This document shows, one piece after another, positions 40,018 through 48,919 of a stretch of DNA of 61,718 nt (its first letter is position 1; every line of letters starts with the position of its first letter). The position numbers and the translations under genes were made by a program. This DNA comes from a virus: IMG/VR virus record IMGVR_UViG_3300021180_000012, positions 1 to 61,718 of that record; one strand, written 5' to 3'. The notes beneath the pieces were generated by a model. That model was not told the origin of the DNA and did no database searches. It worked only from the letters and a program-made list of their open reading frames with translations.

Positions 40018-40793
40018 GTTAGTGGGTTCCTATCACAGCCAGCTTCGAGCACGACTGCATCGCCCACAATCACTGTGAACTTTGTCGGCTCTTGCAGCAC
40101 GATCGTCATGTTACCGTGGCCGTCAGAGGTTGAGGTTTTGACTTCCATGCTAATGTCATGGTTCAAACCACCGCCGCCACCAATGGTGCCAAACCTAACC
40201 ATGCCGTAGTCGTAGTACCCGGTAATGTTGCTATCGGAGAATATCAGGGTACGCACGTCGACCACTGTAGCCACTGTTGCCGAGTGACGAAAGCCCGTCA
40301 TGTTAACCTTACATTGGCTGTCACCCAACTGGTTAACTCGGCACAGCGGAGTGATGACATCGCCTATCTGTTGGTTAAGCTTCTGTCCCAGAGAGTTAAT
40401 TGCCAACTGAGCCTGACCGTCGCCGTAGTCGGCTTGCCCGGTAGTGCCTTTGATATCCGTTATGTGCAGCATCGTTAGGTCGTTGGGGTTGACACGCATG
40501 ATCGTAATGTCTGCGTAGTCATAGCGCCCACCGTCCAGATCCTCTTCGAGAATGTACGTGCTGTCGATCGCGAATGTCATGTCGGTCTGGTCTGTAGTCA
40601 GGTCAGCATTGGTCTTAGGGGCTGCGGGTGTCACACTGTTGGGCTGATACTCTAACCCGCTGTATGTTATCGGGAGATCCCAATCGGTGAACCCCATTGT
40701 CACGCCATCGACCCTACTAACCTTTATGAGCACAGCTACTGGGGATGGCGGTGACTGTAGATAATCGTCGAGGGCCACGCTTATGTTTCTCAT
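39921..40793 (-). CDS. DUF2163/BR0599-type tail hub protein, 290 residues
   Basis: The order LIKVSRVDGVTMGFTDWD, GLEYQPN, ITIMRVNPND and the cysteine pairs TPLCRVNQLGDSQC and AGCDRNPLTCRSKF near the end are those of the DUF2163 tail proteins found in alphaproteobacterial phages and gene transfer agents. These form part of the hub below the distal tail protein. It lies between DUF2460 and NlpC genes as expected. Confidence 0.88.
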   Translation of the reverse strand: MRNISVALDDYLQSPPSPVAVLIKVSRVDGVTMGFTDWDLPITYSGLEYQPNSVTPAAPKTNADLTTDQTDMTFAIDSTYILEEDLDGGRYDYADITIMRVNPNDLTMLHITDIKGTTGQADYGDGQAQLAINSLGQKLNQQIGDVITPLCRVNQLGDSQCKVNMTGFRHSATVATVVDVRTLIFSDSNITGYYDYGMVRFGTIGGGGGLNHDISMEVKTSTSDGHGNMTIVLQEPTKFTVIVGDAVVLEAGCDRNPLTCRSKFNNLVNIHSEPYVPGNDYLATTGRPPS

Positions 40794-41464
40794 ACCGGGA
40801 CCTCCAATATATTGATGCTATCCCAGTCCATGACATCGAAGTCGCTCCATGCCGCTGTCTGGTCATCGACATCGAAGCGCATAGGCGTGTCCCAATAGCC
40901 GTCCCACGCGAATGTATGCCCGACTTGGTTTGTGTTGAAGGTAACAATCCCTGTGGTCACATCCAAACTCCAATTACCAGAGCTAGGCCACGGCGTTGAA
41001 CTGCCGTCTCGGTATAGGTGGAATGGAGTTGCACCGGTGCCGGTCGTACCGCCAGCGCTGTTCATGTCCGGTTTGCGGATAGGCACAGTCTCTGTTCTCC
41101 CGGCGTATACTCTCTGGTGATAGAGTTGCATAGTGGTGCCGGAAGTGTACAGAGGTAGACTTTCCGAGGCAAACGTTTGCCCGTTATCAGTGCTTGTGAA
41201 GTATTCGCGAAGATTGCGAAACCGCCAACCCCAGGCTTTACCCTGAGCAGCGGCAAAGTGAGCCGAGATTACCTTCATCGCATTCTTTGACTTGGTAGTC
41301 AGGTTGATCGATAGTTTCCAGTAACCTCGGCTCTGCATCGGGAAGCGGCTTTCGGGTCCGTGCGCAATCCCTGCTACAACCGTGGTGTTGTAACTGAGAC
41401 CACCTTTAGTTCCCCAATCGAGTAGAGGGTCTAATTGTATCTCAAGAAACCCAGGTGTAGACAT
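40790..41464 (-). CDS. DUF2460-type distal tail protein, 224 residues
   Basis: The product has FLEIQLDPLLDWGTKGG at the start, then FPMQSRGYWKLSINL, AHFAAAQGKAWGWRFRN and GIVTFNTNQVGHTFAWDGYWDTPMRFD, the features of DUF2460 (GTA gp12-like distal tail) proteins. It joins the tail tube to the hub. Its ATG overlaps nothing upstream and follows the tape measure gene by 10 bases. Confidence 0.88.
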   Translation of the reverse strand: MSTPGFLEIQLDPLLDWGTKGGLSYNTTVVAGIAHGPESRFPMQSRGYWKLSINLTTKSKNAMKVISAHFAAAQGKAWGWRFRNLREYFTSTDNGQTFASESLPLYTSGTTMQLYHQRVYAGRTETVPIRKPDMNSAGGTTGTGATPFHLYRDGSSTPWPSSGNWSLDVTTGIVTFNTNQVGHTFAWDGYWDTPMRFDVDDQTAAWSDFDVMDWDSINILEVPV

Positions 41465-41474
41465 GGACTGATAC

Positions 41475-44400
41475 CTACCTTATCGTTTTCATCGCACGTC
41501 GAGCATCCTGCATCATGGATGCTTTGGACTGTCGGAAACCGCGAACGTCGGGTGTCGTAATATGGAAGTTCTGGTTGATCACAGTCTGTGACCCTCCACT
41601 CTCACCTGTCCACGCCCCGCCGCCGTTCTTGTTCTTTAGTTTACCAAGAGGCACAATCATTCCGGGTCCGTCAGGGATTAGTACCTCATTGTCGTTTACG
41701 TAGGTCGGAACGCCTGGGATAGCGCGACCGCCTTCGGCTGCATAGTACACAACAGGTGCACTAGGGGCAGGTGTGGCGACGGGGGATTGGGTAGGGGCAG
41801 ACCCTCCCCCACCGCCGCCCCCTCCTTTCCCGAGGGAAAGGAAGCCTAGACCGGTGCTGATAATCCCTGTGAGTGTGCTAGCCCAGTTAGAGCCACCACT
41901 AGTGAAACCAGAGCCGGTACCTATCTGTCGCGAAAGGTACTTCAATATCTGTGATTGAAGGTACTCTTCTGCCATCTTTGTCAGCGTCTGAGTGAAGCTG
42001 TCATAGATGCTCTTGAACAACCGAGTGAATACATTGGAAAGGTTGTTACCCATTCCACTGATTTTCTTGTTGGTCTGGTCGATCTGCTGTTGTATCTGCT
42101 GTAGCCGTTGGATGTATGGGTCGTTAGGATCGTTAGGGTACTGGTTCTTGAACTGTTGCTCAGCTACTTGGTACTGCATGTATTCGTTCTGCTGTTCAAG
42201 TTTCTGTTGCTGCAAGCTCCCTCTCTGCTGTGGGTCAGGATTGAACGCACTGTTAAGCCCATTCATAAACCCCTGTGCCAAAGCCTGTGTACCCTGCGAC
42301 ATCATGTCGGAGATCTTCTTGCGAAGGTCTAGCTGCTTCTGTAGCTGGAAATTAGCCTTTGCTAAGTCCGTGTCAAACCCAGGTGGCAGAACGAAGTCGA
42401 ACACCGGTCGGCCTTGTTCGTCGACGCCGATCTGCTGTAGCTGCTTGAAACTGTCAATGTATGCTTGCAAGCTGTTAGGCTTATCACTAGCATCCATCAA
42501 CTGCTTAGCAGTGTTTGCGTAGTCCTCGATCTGCTTCTGCCTTGTTGCCTGGGCTTGCTGCTGAACAGTCTGAGCTTTCAGTTCATCCTCGTAAGCCTTG
42601 ATAGCCGCTTGACCGACATCTCCCCAATCTGCTCGTATACGTGCCAGGGCTTCTGCGTTTGCAGCTTCCCAGTCGTGCACAGCTTTCATGGGTGCGTTGT
42701 ACATGTCAGCGATTGCGTTCTGGCTTTCCAACGACTTGGCCTGTAGCTGTCGTCGCTGGTCGACTAGGAACTGTGCGCTCTCAGCGTTCTCTTCGTCCTG
42801 AGCCTCTTTCTTGATGCGATCTTCAAAGACGTTGAGCTTTTCCTTCTCAGCGTCTGTGCCATGTTGCAGTATGTTGTCTATCGCATCGAAGTTATCCTTC
42901 TTCCACTTATCAAGGGCTGCTTGCCGCGCATTAGCGAAACTCGGGAAATACTTCTCAGAGATCTTCTGCTGGTACTGCTCCCACTTATCGTCAAGTGAGC
43001 GTCCTTGAGCTTTCAAGAACGTATCGGCATCACCCTGGTCAGCTTGACCAGCCGCCTTCATTGCCTGATTAGTCTTGTCGAGATCGGCCTGGTCGTTGCG
43101 GCTTAGCGGTCCCATCTGATTTCTCAGTGTTGCCGGGTCCTTGATGATACCTTTACGTACTAGCTCGTTGATCTGTGCGATCGCAGAGGCTGTGTTGCTC
43201 TTAGGCTGCGTACTTTCGTCCGCTTTTCTCTGGAAGGAAGATACCATGCTGTCTAGTTGGCCCATTGCCAGCACTTGACGCTCGGTATCGAGGACTGTGC
43301 GTTTAGTGGCGTCATCCAGCAGACCCCACTTCTCCGCACCGCCCTCGGCTTCAACCGCTGCCTTCTTGACTTCATCGCCAGCGATCTTTTGAGCGAACGC
43401 CAGATCCTGTAAGTCTTTGACAGCCTTGAACCTTGCTGCCGTATCTTCCTGTGCCTGGATCGCACCCATGTAGGACTTCTGAGCACCGGGTACCGTTCCA
43501 AGAGCGTTCCATTTATCGAGACCGCCAACGTTCTGAATTGCACGCTGTTCCAGATAGCTCTTAGAGGCTACGGCTACCTGGTCGTTCATCTTGTCTACAA
43601 GAGCTTTGACGTACGCTGCGTGCTCAGCAACATCGGCCTGGGCTGCGAGCTTTAGTAGAGCTTCACGCTGCTTCGTATCCTTTATTAGACCTAGCTTTGT
43701 TGGCTCTGCTAGAAGCTGTCTAGCTTTCTCGACCTCGTTATTGGTGTCAAGATCCTCTTTCTTTGCCTTGAGACTGATAATCATGTGCAGACTATCGATC
43801 TCTTCTTTGTACCTCTTCTGAGCAGCCTTGCGCTCAGCCTCTTCCTGTTTGGCGGCTTCCTTAGCAGCTTTGGCCCTATCAGCCATTGTCTGCATATCGG
43901 CATGTGTTATTCCACCGTTGGTGGCAGTAGGTGGCATGTACGGTATTCCGTCATTACTACCTCCACCGCCCCCCGGCATGAACGCATGTGTGTAGCCGCC
44001 CCATGTCGCTGCTGCTATATCAGCCTTCGATAGCACCCTGTCATCCGACACATAGTCGGGGTTTCGAGTATTCCGGTGTTGCGGGTTCTCGATGTTGCTT
44101 TCTAGTCGATGGGCAGCCCCATTCTCATAGTGTACTGCCCAGAAATGCCCACGACCATACCTATCGCCAGGAGCCGCGTGCATCAAGGTACCTTCGGGGT
44201 AGTTGCCGGAAGCATCAGGGCCTACTCTGTTTGCACGTGTGTCAAACGATGAGACACTAGCTCCTAATACTTTGGTCAGTTCCCCCGCACAGTCCCTGCC
44301 TATGTACTTGCCGAGATCTTGCATCATCGACTGTACGTAAGTAGGAACTACCTTCGGGTCATAATGGCCGCTACCTACGGCTGCACGCCGCTGCTCGGCT

Positions 44401-47069
44401 GTTAGCTTAGCCTGATCGTGTAGGTAGTTAGTCAGAACAGGTAGAGAAGCCTCAAGGGCTGCTAACCTAGCTCGCATCCCGCTCTCTGTACTGTAGTTCG
44501 GGTTAGACGTATCGTAGCCCTGCGACTTGAGAGCATCGGAAGCGAAGATATCTCGGTTAGCTTGTCTTGCCTTGCCGCCTATGCCTGGGTTCCAATGGCC
44601 CCATGCATCCTGCAATGCCCCTTGTAGATCTGCAATCTCTGTGGATACCTTGAGCTTTGCAACGACCGCAGCCCCGCTAGCGCTGGACGCTGCTGCCTGG
44701 GCCTCAGCGTTTGCGAAGTTCTGTGCAGACTTAGCGGCCTGGTCCTGGGCAGAACGCATGTCATCATATGCGCCCTTGAGCTTGTACAGTTCGAACGCAA
44801 GTCCCGCTACAGCTAGCACGAGGATTGCGATAGGTCCTGTACCTGCCAGGGATAGCTCAGCCAACGATGCACCAAAGCCAGTACCGGCTCCTGCTGCACC
44901 TCGGAACGCCCACAGCAAGCCTTCGCCGGGTCCGAGGGCCTTAATCAAGAACCTCGCACCGTCTGTTACCTTAACTGTAGCCCCGAAGAACCTCAAGAAG
45001 TCGATGCCCAGTTTGGCTACGATAGATAGAGCACCAAACGCTGTGACCGCGGACTGTACAGGCTGAGGAAGCTTTTGGAATGCTTCCATAGCTGTTAGCA
45101 CAGCGTCTGCTATCCGCTTTATTGTCGGCATCCATGTGATGAACAGTTTCATCGCACGCTCGCCAACCGGCATGAACTCTACCTGGATCGTTCGAATGAA
45201 CTGCTTCCACTGGTTCTGTCCAGCTTGCATAGCTCGATCGAAGCGCTGGTCAACTGTAGTGTCTGCTAGCCCCTTCTGTGCTTTGGTTGTCAGCACAAGA
45301 GCGTCGTGGTAGTCCTTAGCGCCTGACTTCATCAAAGCCATAGCACCAATGCCGCCACGCATAGCTCCGATCAGCGAGTTGACAGCCTCTGCGTTACCAC
45401 CCGTAACCTGTTTGATATCCGACAGGACACCGTATAACCCACGACCAGCCAAACCTGATGACGAGAAGTCCTTAACGAGATCAATACCCATGCTGTTCGC
45501 ACGGGCTTGAAGTAGCTCGATGTTCTTTCGGGCTTCCGCTGTTGGATTGGCAATGTGGTTGAGCAGGTTAGTTACCTGCGTGTTGGCCTCAGAGGTTGAG
45601 AACTTCTGCTGTGTTAGAGCAGACAGAGCCGCTTCGACGTCTGCAAGCTGAACACCGTAGTTAGCCGCCATTCCTGTTGCTTTGCCGGTGTTGTCTGTCC
45701 ACTCCTGAATAGTCGAGTTGCCGCGAGCAGCAGCAATCGCTATCAGGTTCATAGTGTTTGCAGCCTCCCCACCCTTGATGTGAAAGACATGCATGGTTCC
45801 GGCAAGAGCGTTTGCGGTACTATCAACCTTTGACTGTGTAGAGATCGCTTCCTTAGATGCGACCATGAGAATGTTCTGAGCTTCCGCGCCCTTGTAGGCG
45901 TGGTTGGCAATCCTCATGTACCCGTCGGAAATGTCGTCAAGCTCAGCCCCTGTTGCTTTGCCAGTGGACAGAACTACTTGCTGCATCTCCTTCAACTGAG
46001 CGTTGGTCATCAACGTATTGTTGGCGACCGCAGTTGTTTTGGCTTCGAACCCGGCATACATACCAGCAGTAACAGCCTCTATGCCTGTTATAAGGGCTGC
46101 TGTGTTGCTAAGGGCGCTACCTACCGCTTGCCATCGAGCCGTCGTAGCTTCTGCCGCTGCTTGCTGTTCGGCTACGTACTCTTCCACGGACGCGCGATTG
46201 GCTGCTAGGCGCTTTGCATCCTCTTCTGCGAGGATTGCCGTCATCTCGCGCTCGATCGCTGCACGCTCGGCAAGAGCTTCCTTCACCTGTGCGTTTATCG
46301 AAGCTTCGTACTCAGCGTTCGCCGCCTCGCGCTCGGCAAGCATTCCCTTTTCAAGATTTACCAGTTCACGAGAGGAAACCTTCCACTCGTTTGTGTATAT
46401 GGCAAACGCTGACATCCTTCTCTGGAGAAAGACTTGATATGCTTCCGCACTGAGGTTGCCGTTCTCGTATTCGAACTTCGCAAGGTTTGCTAACGACTCC
46501 TGCTTCTGCTTGTTGGCAAGGTCGGTGGCCTTCGCATCATCTGCTCGGGCCTTCTCGACCGATCGCGCTGCTGCTTCCTCTTCCGCTAGCAGAGCCGTGT
46601 ACTCTTCCTGAAACTTACGTTCAGACGCTATGCGCTCGGCATCTGCCTGTCGCTTTGCCTCAGCCATCTCTCGGTTAGCCTGTTGGTCAGACCGTAGACG
46701 CTGAGAAGTAAGTTCTCTTTCCAGAGAGACCATCTGCGTAGCAGCAGCCTTCCACTCCGATGTGTAGGCTTCGAACGACTGCATACGCTGTTGCAAAAAC
46801 TTCTTGAAATCATCGGCTGACTTCTGCCCCATCTGGTACTCGTACTGCGTGCGGTTCATTGCTGCTCGCTGTGCACGGGCAGAACTTTCCTCGATGGTTC
46901 TGTTGGAAGCAGACGCAGCCCGTGTAAAGGCTCCGTTCATAGCCTCTGCGGATTTCTCCATCATGGCTTGCGTCTGCTTCATCTGAACTTCGACCTTAGA
47001 GAGACGTGCGTCTAAGGCTGCTGTGTCGGCGCTGATTACCGCCTTCAATTCTGCAATTGTGCTAGCCAT
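41475..47069 (-). CDS. Tape measure protein with embedded peptidase-like domain, 1864 residues
   Basis: The product begins with a long Ala/Glu/Arg coiled coil (about 1-330). The PhageMin_Tail-type domain follows (about 335-620; GMYAGFEAKTTAV, GTMHVFHIKGGEA), then hydrophobic helices near 740-770. Around residues 905-1030 a separate globular part has GRDCAGELTKVLG (Cys near 927) and HFWAVHYENG (His near 975), in the manner of NlpC/CHAP-type cysteine peptidases. More coiled coil and a Gly-rich C-terminus follow. At roughly 0.15 nm per residue the length predicts a tail of about 280 nm. It follows the -1 frameshifted chaperone gene. Confidence 0.9.
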   Translation of the reverse strand: MASTIAELKAVISADTAALDARLSKVEVQMKQTQAMMEKSAEAMNGAFTRAASASNRTIEESSARAQRAAMNRTQYEYQMGQKSADDFKKFLQQRMQSFEAYTSEWKAAATQMVSLERELTSQRLRSDQQANREMAEAKRQADAERIASERKFQEEYTALLAEEEAAARSVEKARADDAKATDLANKQKQESLANLAKFEYENGNLSAEAYQVFLQRRMSAFAIYTNEWKVSSRELVNLEKGMLAEREAANAEYEASINAQVKEALAERAAIEREMTAILAEEDAKRLAANRASVEEYVAEQQAAAEATTARWQAVGSALSNTAALITGIEAVTAGMYAGFEAKTTAVANNTLMTNAQLKEMQQVVLSTGKATGAELDDISDGYMRIANHAYKGAEAQNILMVASKEAISTQSKVDSTANALAGTMHVFHIKGGEAANTMNLIAIAAARGNSTIQEWTDNTGKATGMAANYGVQLADVEAALSALTQQKFSTSEANTQVTNLLNHIANPTAEARKNIELLQARANSMGIDLVKDFSSSGLAGRGLYGVLSDIKQVTGGNAEAVNSLIGAMRGGIGAMALMKSGAKDYHDALVLTTKAQKGLADTTVDQRFDRAMQAGQNQWKQFIRTIQVEFMPVGERAMKLFITWMPTIKRIADAVLTAMEAFQKLPQPVQSAVTAFGALSIVAKLGIDFLRFFGATVKVTDGARFLIKALGPGEGLLWAFRGAAGAGTGFGASLAELSLAGTGPIAILVLAVAGLAFELYKLKGAYDDMRSAQDQAAKSAQNFANAEAQAAASSASGAAVVAKLKVSTEIADLQGALQDAWGHWNPGIGGKARQANRDIFASDALKSQGYDTSNPNYSTESGMRARLAALEASLPVLTNYLHDQAKLTAEQRRAAVGSGHYDPKVVPTYVQSMMQDLGKYIGRDCAGELTKVLGASVSSFDTRANRVGPDASGNYPEGTLMHAAPGDRYGRGHFWAVHYENGAAHRLESNIENPQHRNTRNPDYVSDDRVLSKADIAAATWGGYTHAFMPGGGGGSNDGIPYMPPTATNGGITHADMQTMADRAKAAKEAAKQEEAERKAAQKRYKEEIDSLHMIISLKAKKEDLDTNNEVEKARQLLAEPTKLGLIKDTKQREALLKLAAQADVAEHAAYVKALVDKMNDQVAVASKSYLEQRAIQNVGGLDKWNALGTVPGAQKSYMGAIQAQEDTAARFKAVKDLQDLAFAQKIAGDEVKKAAVEAEGGAEKWGLLDDATKRTVLDTERQVLAMGQLDSMVSSFQRKADESTQPKSNTASAIAQINELVRKGIIKDPATLRNQMGPLSRNDQADLDKTNQAMKAAGQADQGDADTFLKAQGRSLDDKWEQYQQKISEKYFPSFANARQAALDKWKKDNFDAIDNILQHGTDAEKEKLNVFEDRIKKEAQDEENAESAQFLVDQRRQLQAKSLESQNAIADMYNAPMKAVHDWEAANAEALARIRADWGDVGQAAIKAYEDELKAQTVQQQAQATRQKQIEDYANTAKQLMDASDKPNSLQAYIDSFKQLQQIGVDEQGRPVFDFVLPPGFDTDLAKANFQLQKQLDLRKKISDMMSQGTQALAQGFMNGLNSAFNPDPQQRGSLQQQKLEQQNEYMQYQVAEQQFKNQYPNDPNDPYIQRLQQIQQQIDQTNKKISGMGNNLSNVFTRLFKSIYDSFTQTLTKMAEEYLQSQILKYLSRQIGTGSGFTSGGSNWASTLTGIISTGLGFLSLGKGGGGGGGGSAPTQSPVATPAPSAPVVYYAAEGGRAIPGVPTYVNDNEVLIPDGPGMIVPLGKLKNKNGGGAWTGESGGSQTVINQNFHITTPDVRGFRQSKASMMQDARRAMKTIR

Positions 47070-47101
47070 AGTTTTCTCTCCAAGGTCTCAGTCATTGCGA
47101 G

Positions 47102-47332
47102 CTATCTTCGGCCTCTTGGACGATCGAGCAAAGCTTTCTCGATTAGGTTGTTAGCCTTGTCGAAAATGATTGCCCAATCCCGCCAATACGAACCTCTCGG
47201 CGCTGCTTCAAGTTCCCACGGAGTGCAATTGAGAACCTGACAGGCTTTGATTATTCCGTACTCTCGGCAGTATCGTCCGTTGATACCTTTCGTGAGATAG
47301 AACTTCGCAATTTCTTTCTCACTTCCAAAGGG
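47102..47332 (-). CDS. Tail chaperone extension reached by -1 frameshift at CCCTTTG
   Basis: The heptamer C-CCT-TTG (47332-47326), read in the frame of the upstream chaperone, is a canonical X-XXY-YYZ slippery site. After slipping back one base, translation continues with GSEKEIAKFYLTKG for 74 residues to a TAG at 47104-47102. The fusion would be 153 + 74 = 227 residues. The extension has the look of gpT-type domains (REYGIIKACQ, CTPWELEAAP). It fits the gpG/gpGT scheme of tailed phages, directly before the tape measure gene. Confidence 0.85.
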   Translation of the reverse strand, partial: PFGSEKEIAKFYLTKGINGRYCREYGIIKACQVLNCTPWELEAAPRGSYWRDWAIIFDKANNLIEKALLDRPRGRR

Positions 47333-47784
47333 GGCCGGTTCATATCATTGAAGCGCTCAATGATCCTCCATAGGACGCCAGCGTCCACACCGGCCGCGAT
47401 GATGGCCTCGACCTCAATCGGGATCGGGTTGCCATCGTTCGTCAGGTCCCAATCCGAGACGTACATCTCGCACTGTGTTGCGGCCCGTCGAAGCGTGGTC
47501 ATCTCGGGGCTGTTGTTCAGGTTGGCGAGAAGATCTTCGTTCTTCGGATTGAGGGTGTTCTTCCAGAAGTAGCAGTAGCAGAACGGATCGGCCTCGCGCT
47601 GCTGCCGCTCATCCTCTTCGCCCACATCGTTTATGTACGGCTCCATGATAAGCTCGCCGTCGTCGCCGCGAGCCTCCGTGTCGAGGTAGATAGGTACGGG
47701 TCCTACCTTCTCGACTGCGCGAGCCTTGACATCCCCGCGATTGTGCTTCGGGAATACCATAGTTGGTTTTGACTGTGTTTTCAT
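47251..47784 (-). CDS. Tail assembly chaperone (gpG-like), 177 residues
   Basis: The zero-frame product begins MKTQSKPTMVFPKHNRGDVKARAVEK, contains acidic and Trp/Tyr-rich middle parts (DPFCYCYFWKNTLNPKNEDLL, EMYVSDWDLTNDG), and ends 24 codons past the slippery site. It sits between tail tube and tape measure genes, the fixed place of these chaperones. A fraction of ribosomes is expected to shift to the extension at 47102-47332. Confidence 0.85.
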   Translation of the reverse strand: MKTQSKPTMVFPKHNRGDVKARAVEKVGPVPIYLDTEARGDDGELIMEPYINDVGEEDERQQREADPFCYCYFWKNTLNPKNEDLLANLNNSPEMTTLRRAATQCEMYVSDWDLTNDGNPIPIEVEAIIAAGVDAGVLWRIIERFNDMNRPPLEVRKKLRSSISRKVSTDDTAESTE

Positions 47785-47812
47785 TGGTTGCCCCTAATGT
47801 TACCTTTCATGG

Positions 47813-47846
47813 ATAAAGACCACCCCCACAAGGTCTGTGAGGGTGG
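47813..47846 (-). terminator. Terminator/attenuator after the tail tube gene
   Basis: On the minus strand CCACCCTCACA pairs with TGTGGGGGTGG (47846-47836 with 47830-47820; one G-U), followed by TCTTTATCC. Strong transcription stops after abundant tail tube genes are common and would lower expression of the chaperone and tape measure genes. Confidence 0.7.
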
Positions 47847-47873
47847 CCCGACTACTCTCTGGGAAGAGAGGTA

Positions 47874-48875
47874 TTACAGTGTTGCGAGACCACAGATGAC
47901 TTCGAGGTTGATGTCGTTGTTGGTCGTGTCCTCGCCGGTGTAGAAGTCGTAAGACCCTGCGAACAGTTCGTCGCTGTCGGTCTCGTCCTCGTTGCTCGTG
48001 AACAGTGAGAACCCATACTTGATCGAGTTGTACGTGTTCGGGGAACCCGATGCCAGGATAGGGCCGGTAGCCTGTAGCTGTAAGTAGCTCTGCGTGCTTG
48101 CTTCCAGGTTGTTGAGGAAGTAATCGCTCTCCGTACCCTCAGCGACTATTAGCTTGCAAGAGCAATCCGGGATCTTCTCAAGGATGCCGCCGATGCTGCT
48201 TGTGGCGTCGTCGATGAAGATCTGCGAGCGGTACTTCGCCTTGACGGAGAGTTCGATATCCTTCGCCGTCAGCAGCTTACCGCCTGACAGACCCGCATAG
48301 GTAGTCGCGTAGTTTACGCGGCAGTCCAGCATGTTGACCAGGACCGGCGAAATCATCGTCGGGCTGCTGGTCATTGTGATCGGCTTCGTTGGGTACTGCC
48401 CGAACCCTGCACAGTCGTAGTCAGCCATTGAGTCGCTGATATGGATTGTGAGGTCCGTCATTGTGCCGAAACCGAACTTGCTGTTCTCACCCTGGTTGTT
48501 GCCGTACTCAAACGAGATCGTTTGCGGCGTGTCAACCGTTGTCGGGAGCATTGCGTACGTGTACTTGTACGCACCGGTCGCAGGGTTTGTCGGTGCAGCC
48601 CCTGATGCGGCGTTGAAGAGAAAAGCCCCAAAGTACGCCATGATGTTGTAGCCGAGAGCGCCGGTCATCTTCCATTCCGACCAGCGCTTGCCTCGCTGCT
48701 GTCCGATAGCCGACTTGTGGCCCTCAGCGTCTGCCTTCTTGACGTTGTTCTGACGCTTGTTGGTGAAGGTGGCGTTCTTGAACGCCTTGTTAGCCGCTAC
48801 GATGGTCCCACCTGTGGTCTCAAGTCCAAACTGAAACCCACGTAGCTTCTTACCGATAAGCATGTTTGTTGCCAT
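47874..48875 (-). CDS. Major tail (tube) protein, 333 residues
   Basis: Position just before the tail chaperones, length, and a beta-rich sequence with LRGFQFGLETTGGTIVAANKA, SIKYGFSLFTSNED and a Gly/Thr-rich end support a tail tube protein. A DIELSVKAKYRSQIFIDDA segment lies in the middle. It starts after AGGAG-aacttggatcg. No other candidate is present in the tail region. Confidence 0.75.
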   Translation of the reverse strand: MATNMLIGKKLRGFQFGLETTGGTIVAANKAFKNATFTNKRQNNVKKADAEGHKSAIGQQRGKRWSEWKMTGALGYNIMAYFGAFLFNAASGAAPTNPATGAYKYTYAMLPTTVDTPQTISFEYGNNQGENSKFGFGTMTDLTIHISDSMADYDCAGFGQYPTKPITMTSSPTMISPVLVNMLDCRVNYATTYAGLSGGKLLTAKDIELSVKAKYRSQIFIDDATSSIGGILEKIPDCSCKLIVAEGTESDYFLNNLEASTQSYLQLQATGPILASGSPNTYNSIKYGFSLFTSNEDETDSDELFAGSYDFYTGEDTTNNDINLEVICGLATL

Positions 48876-48919
48876 CGATCCAAGTTCTCCTGTTCTTAGA
48901 GGTTGATAGCTGCTTTGGG

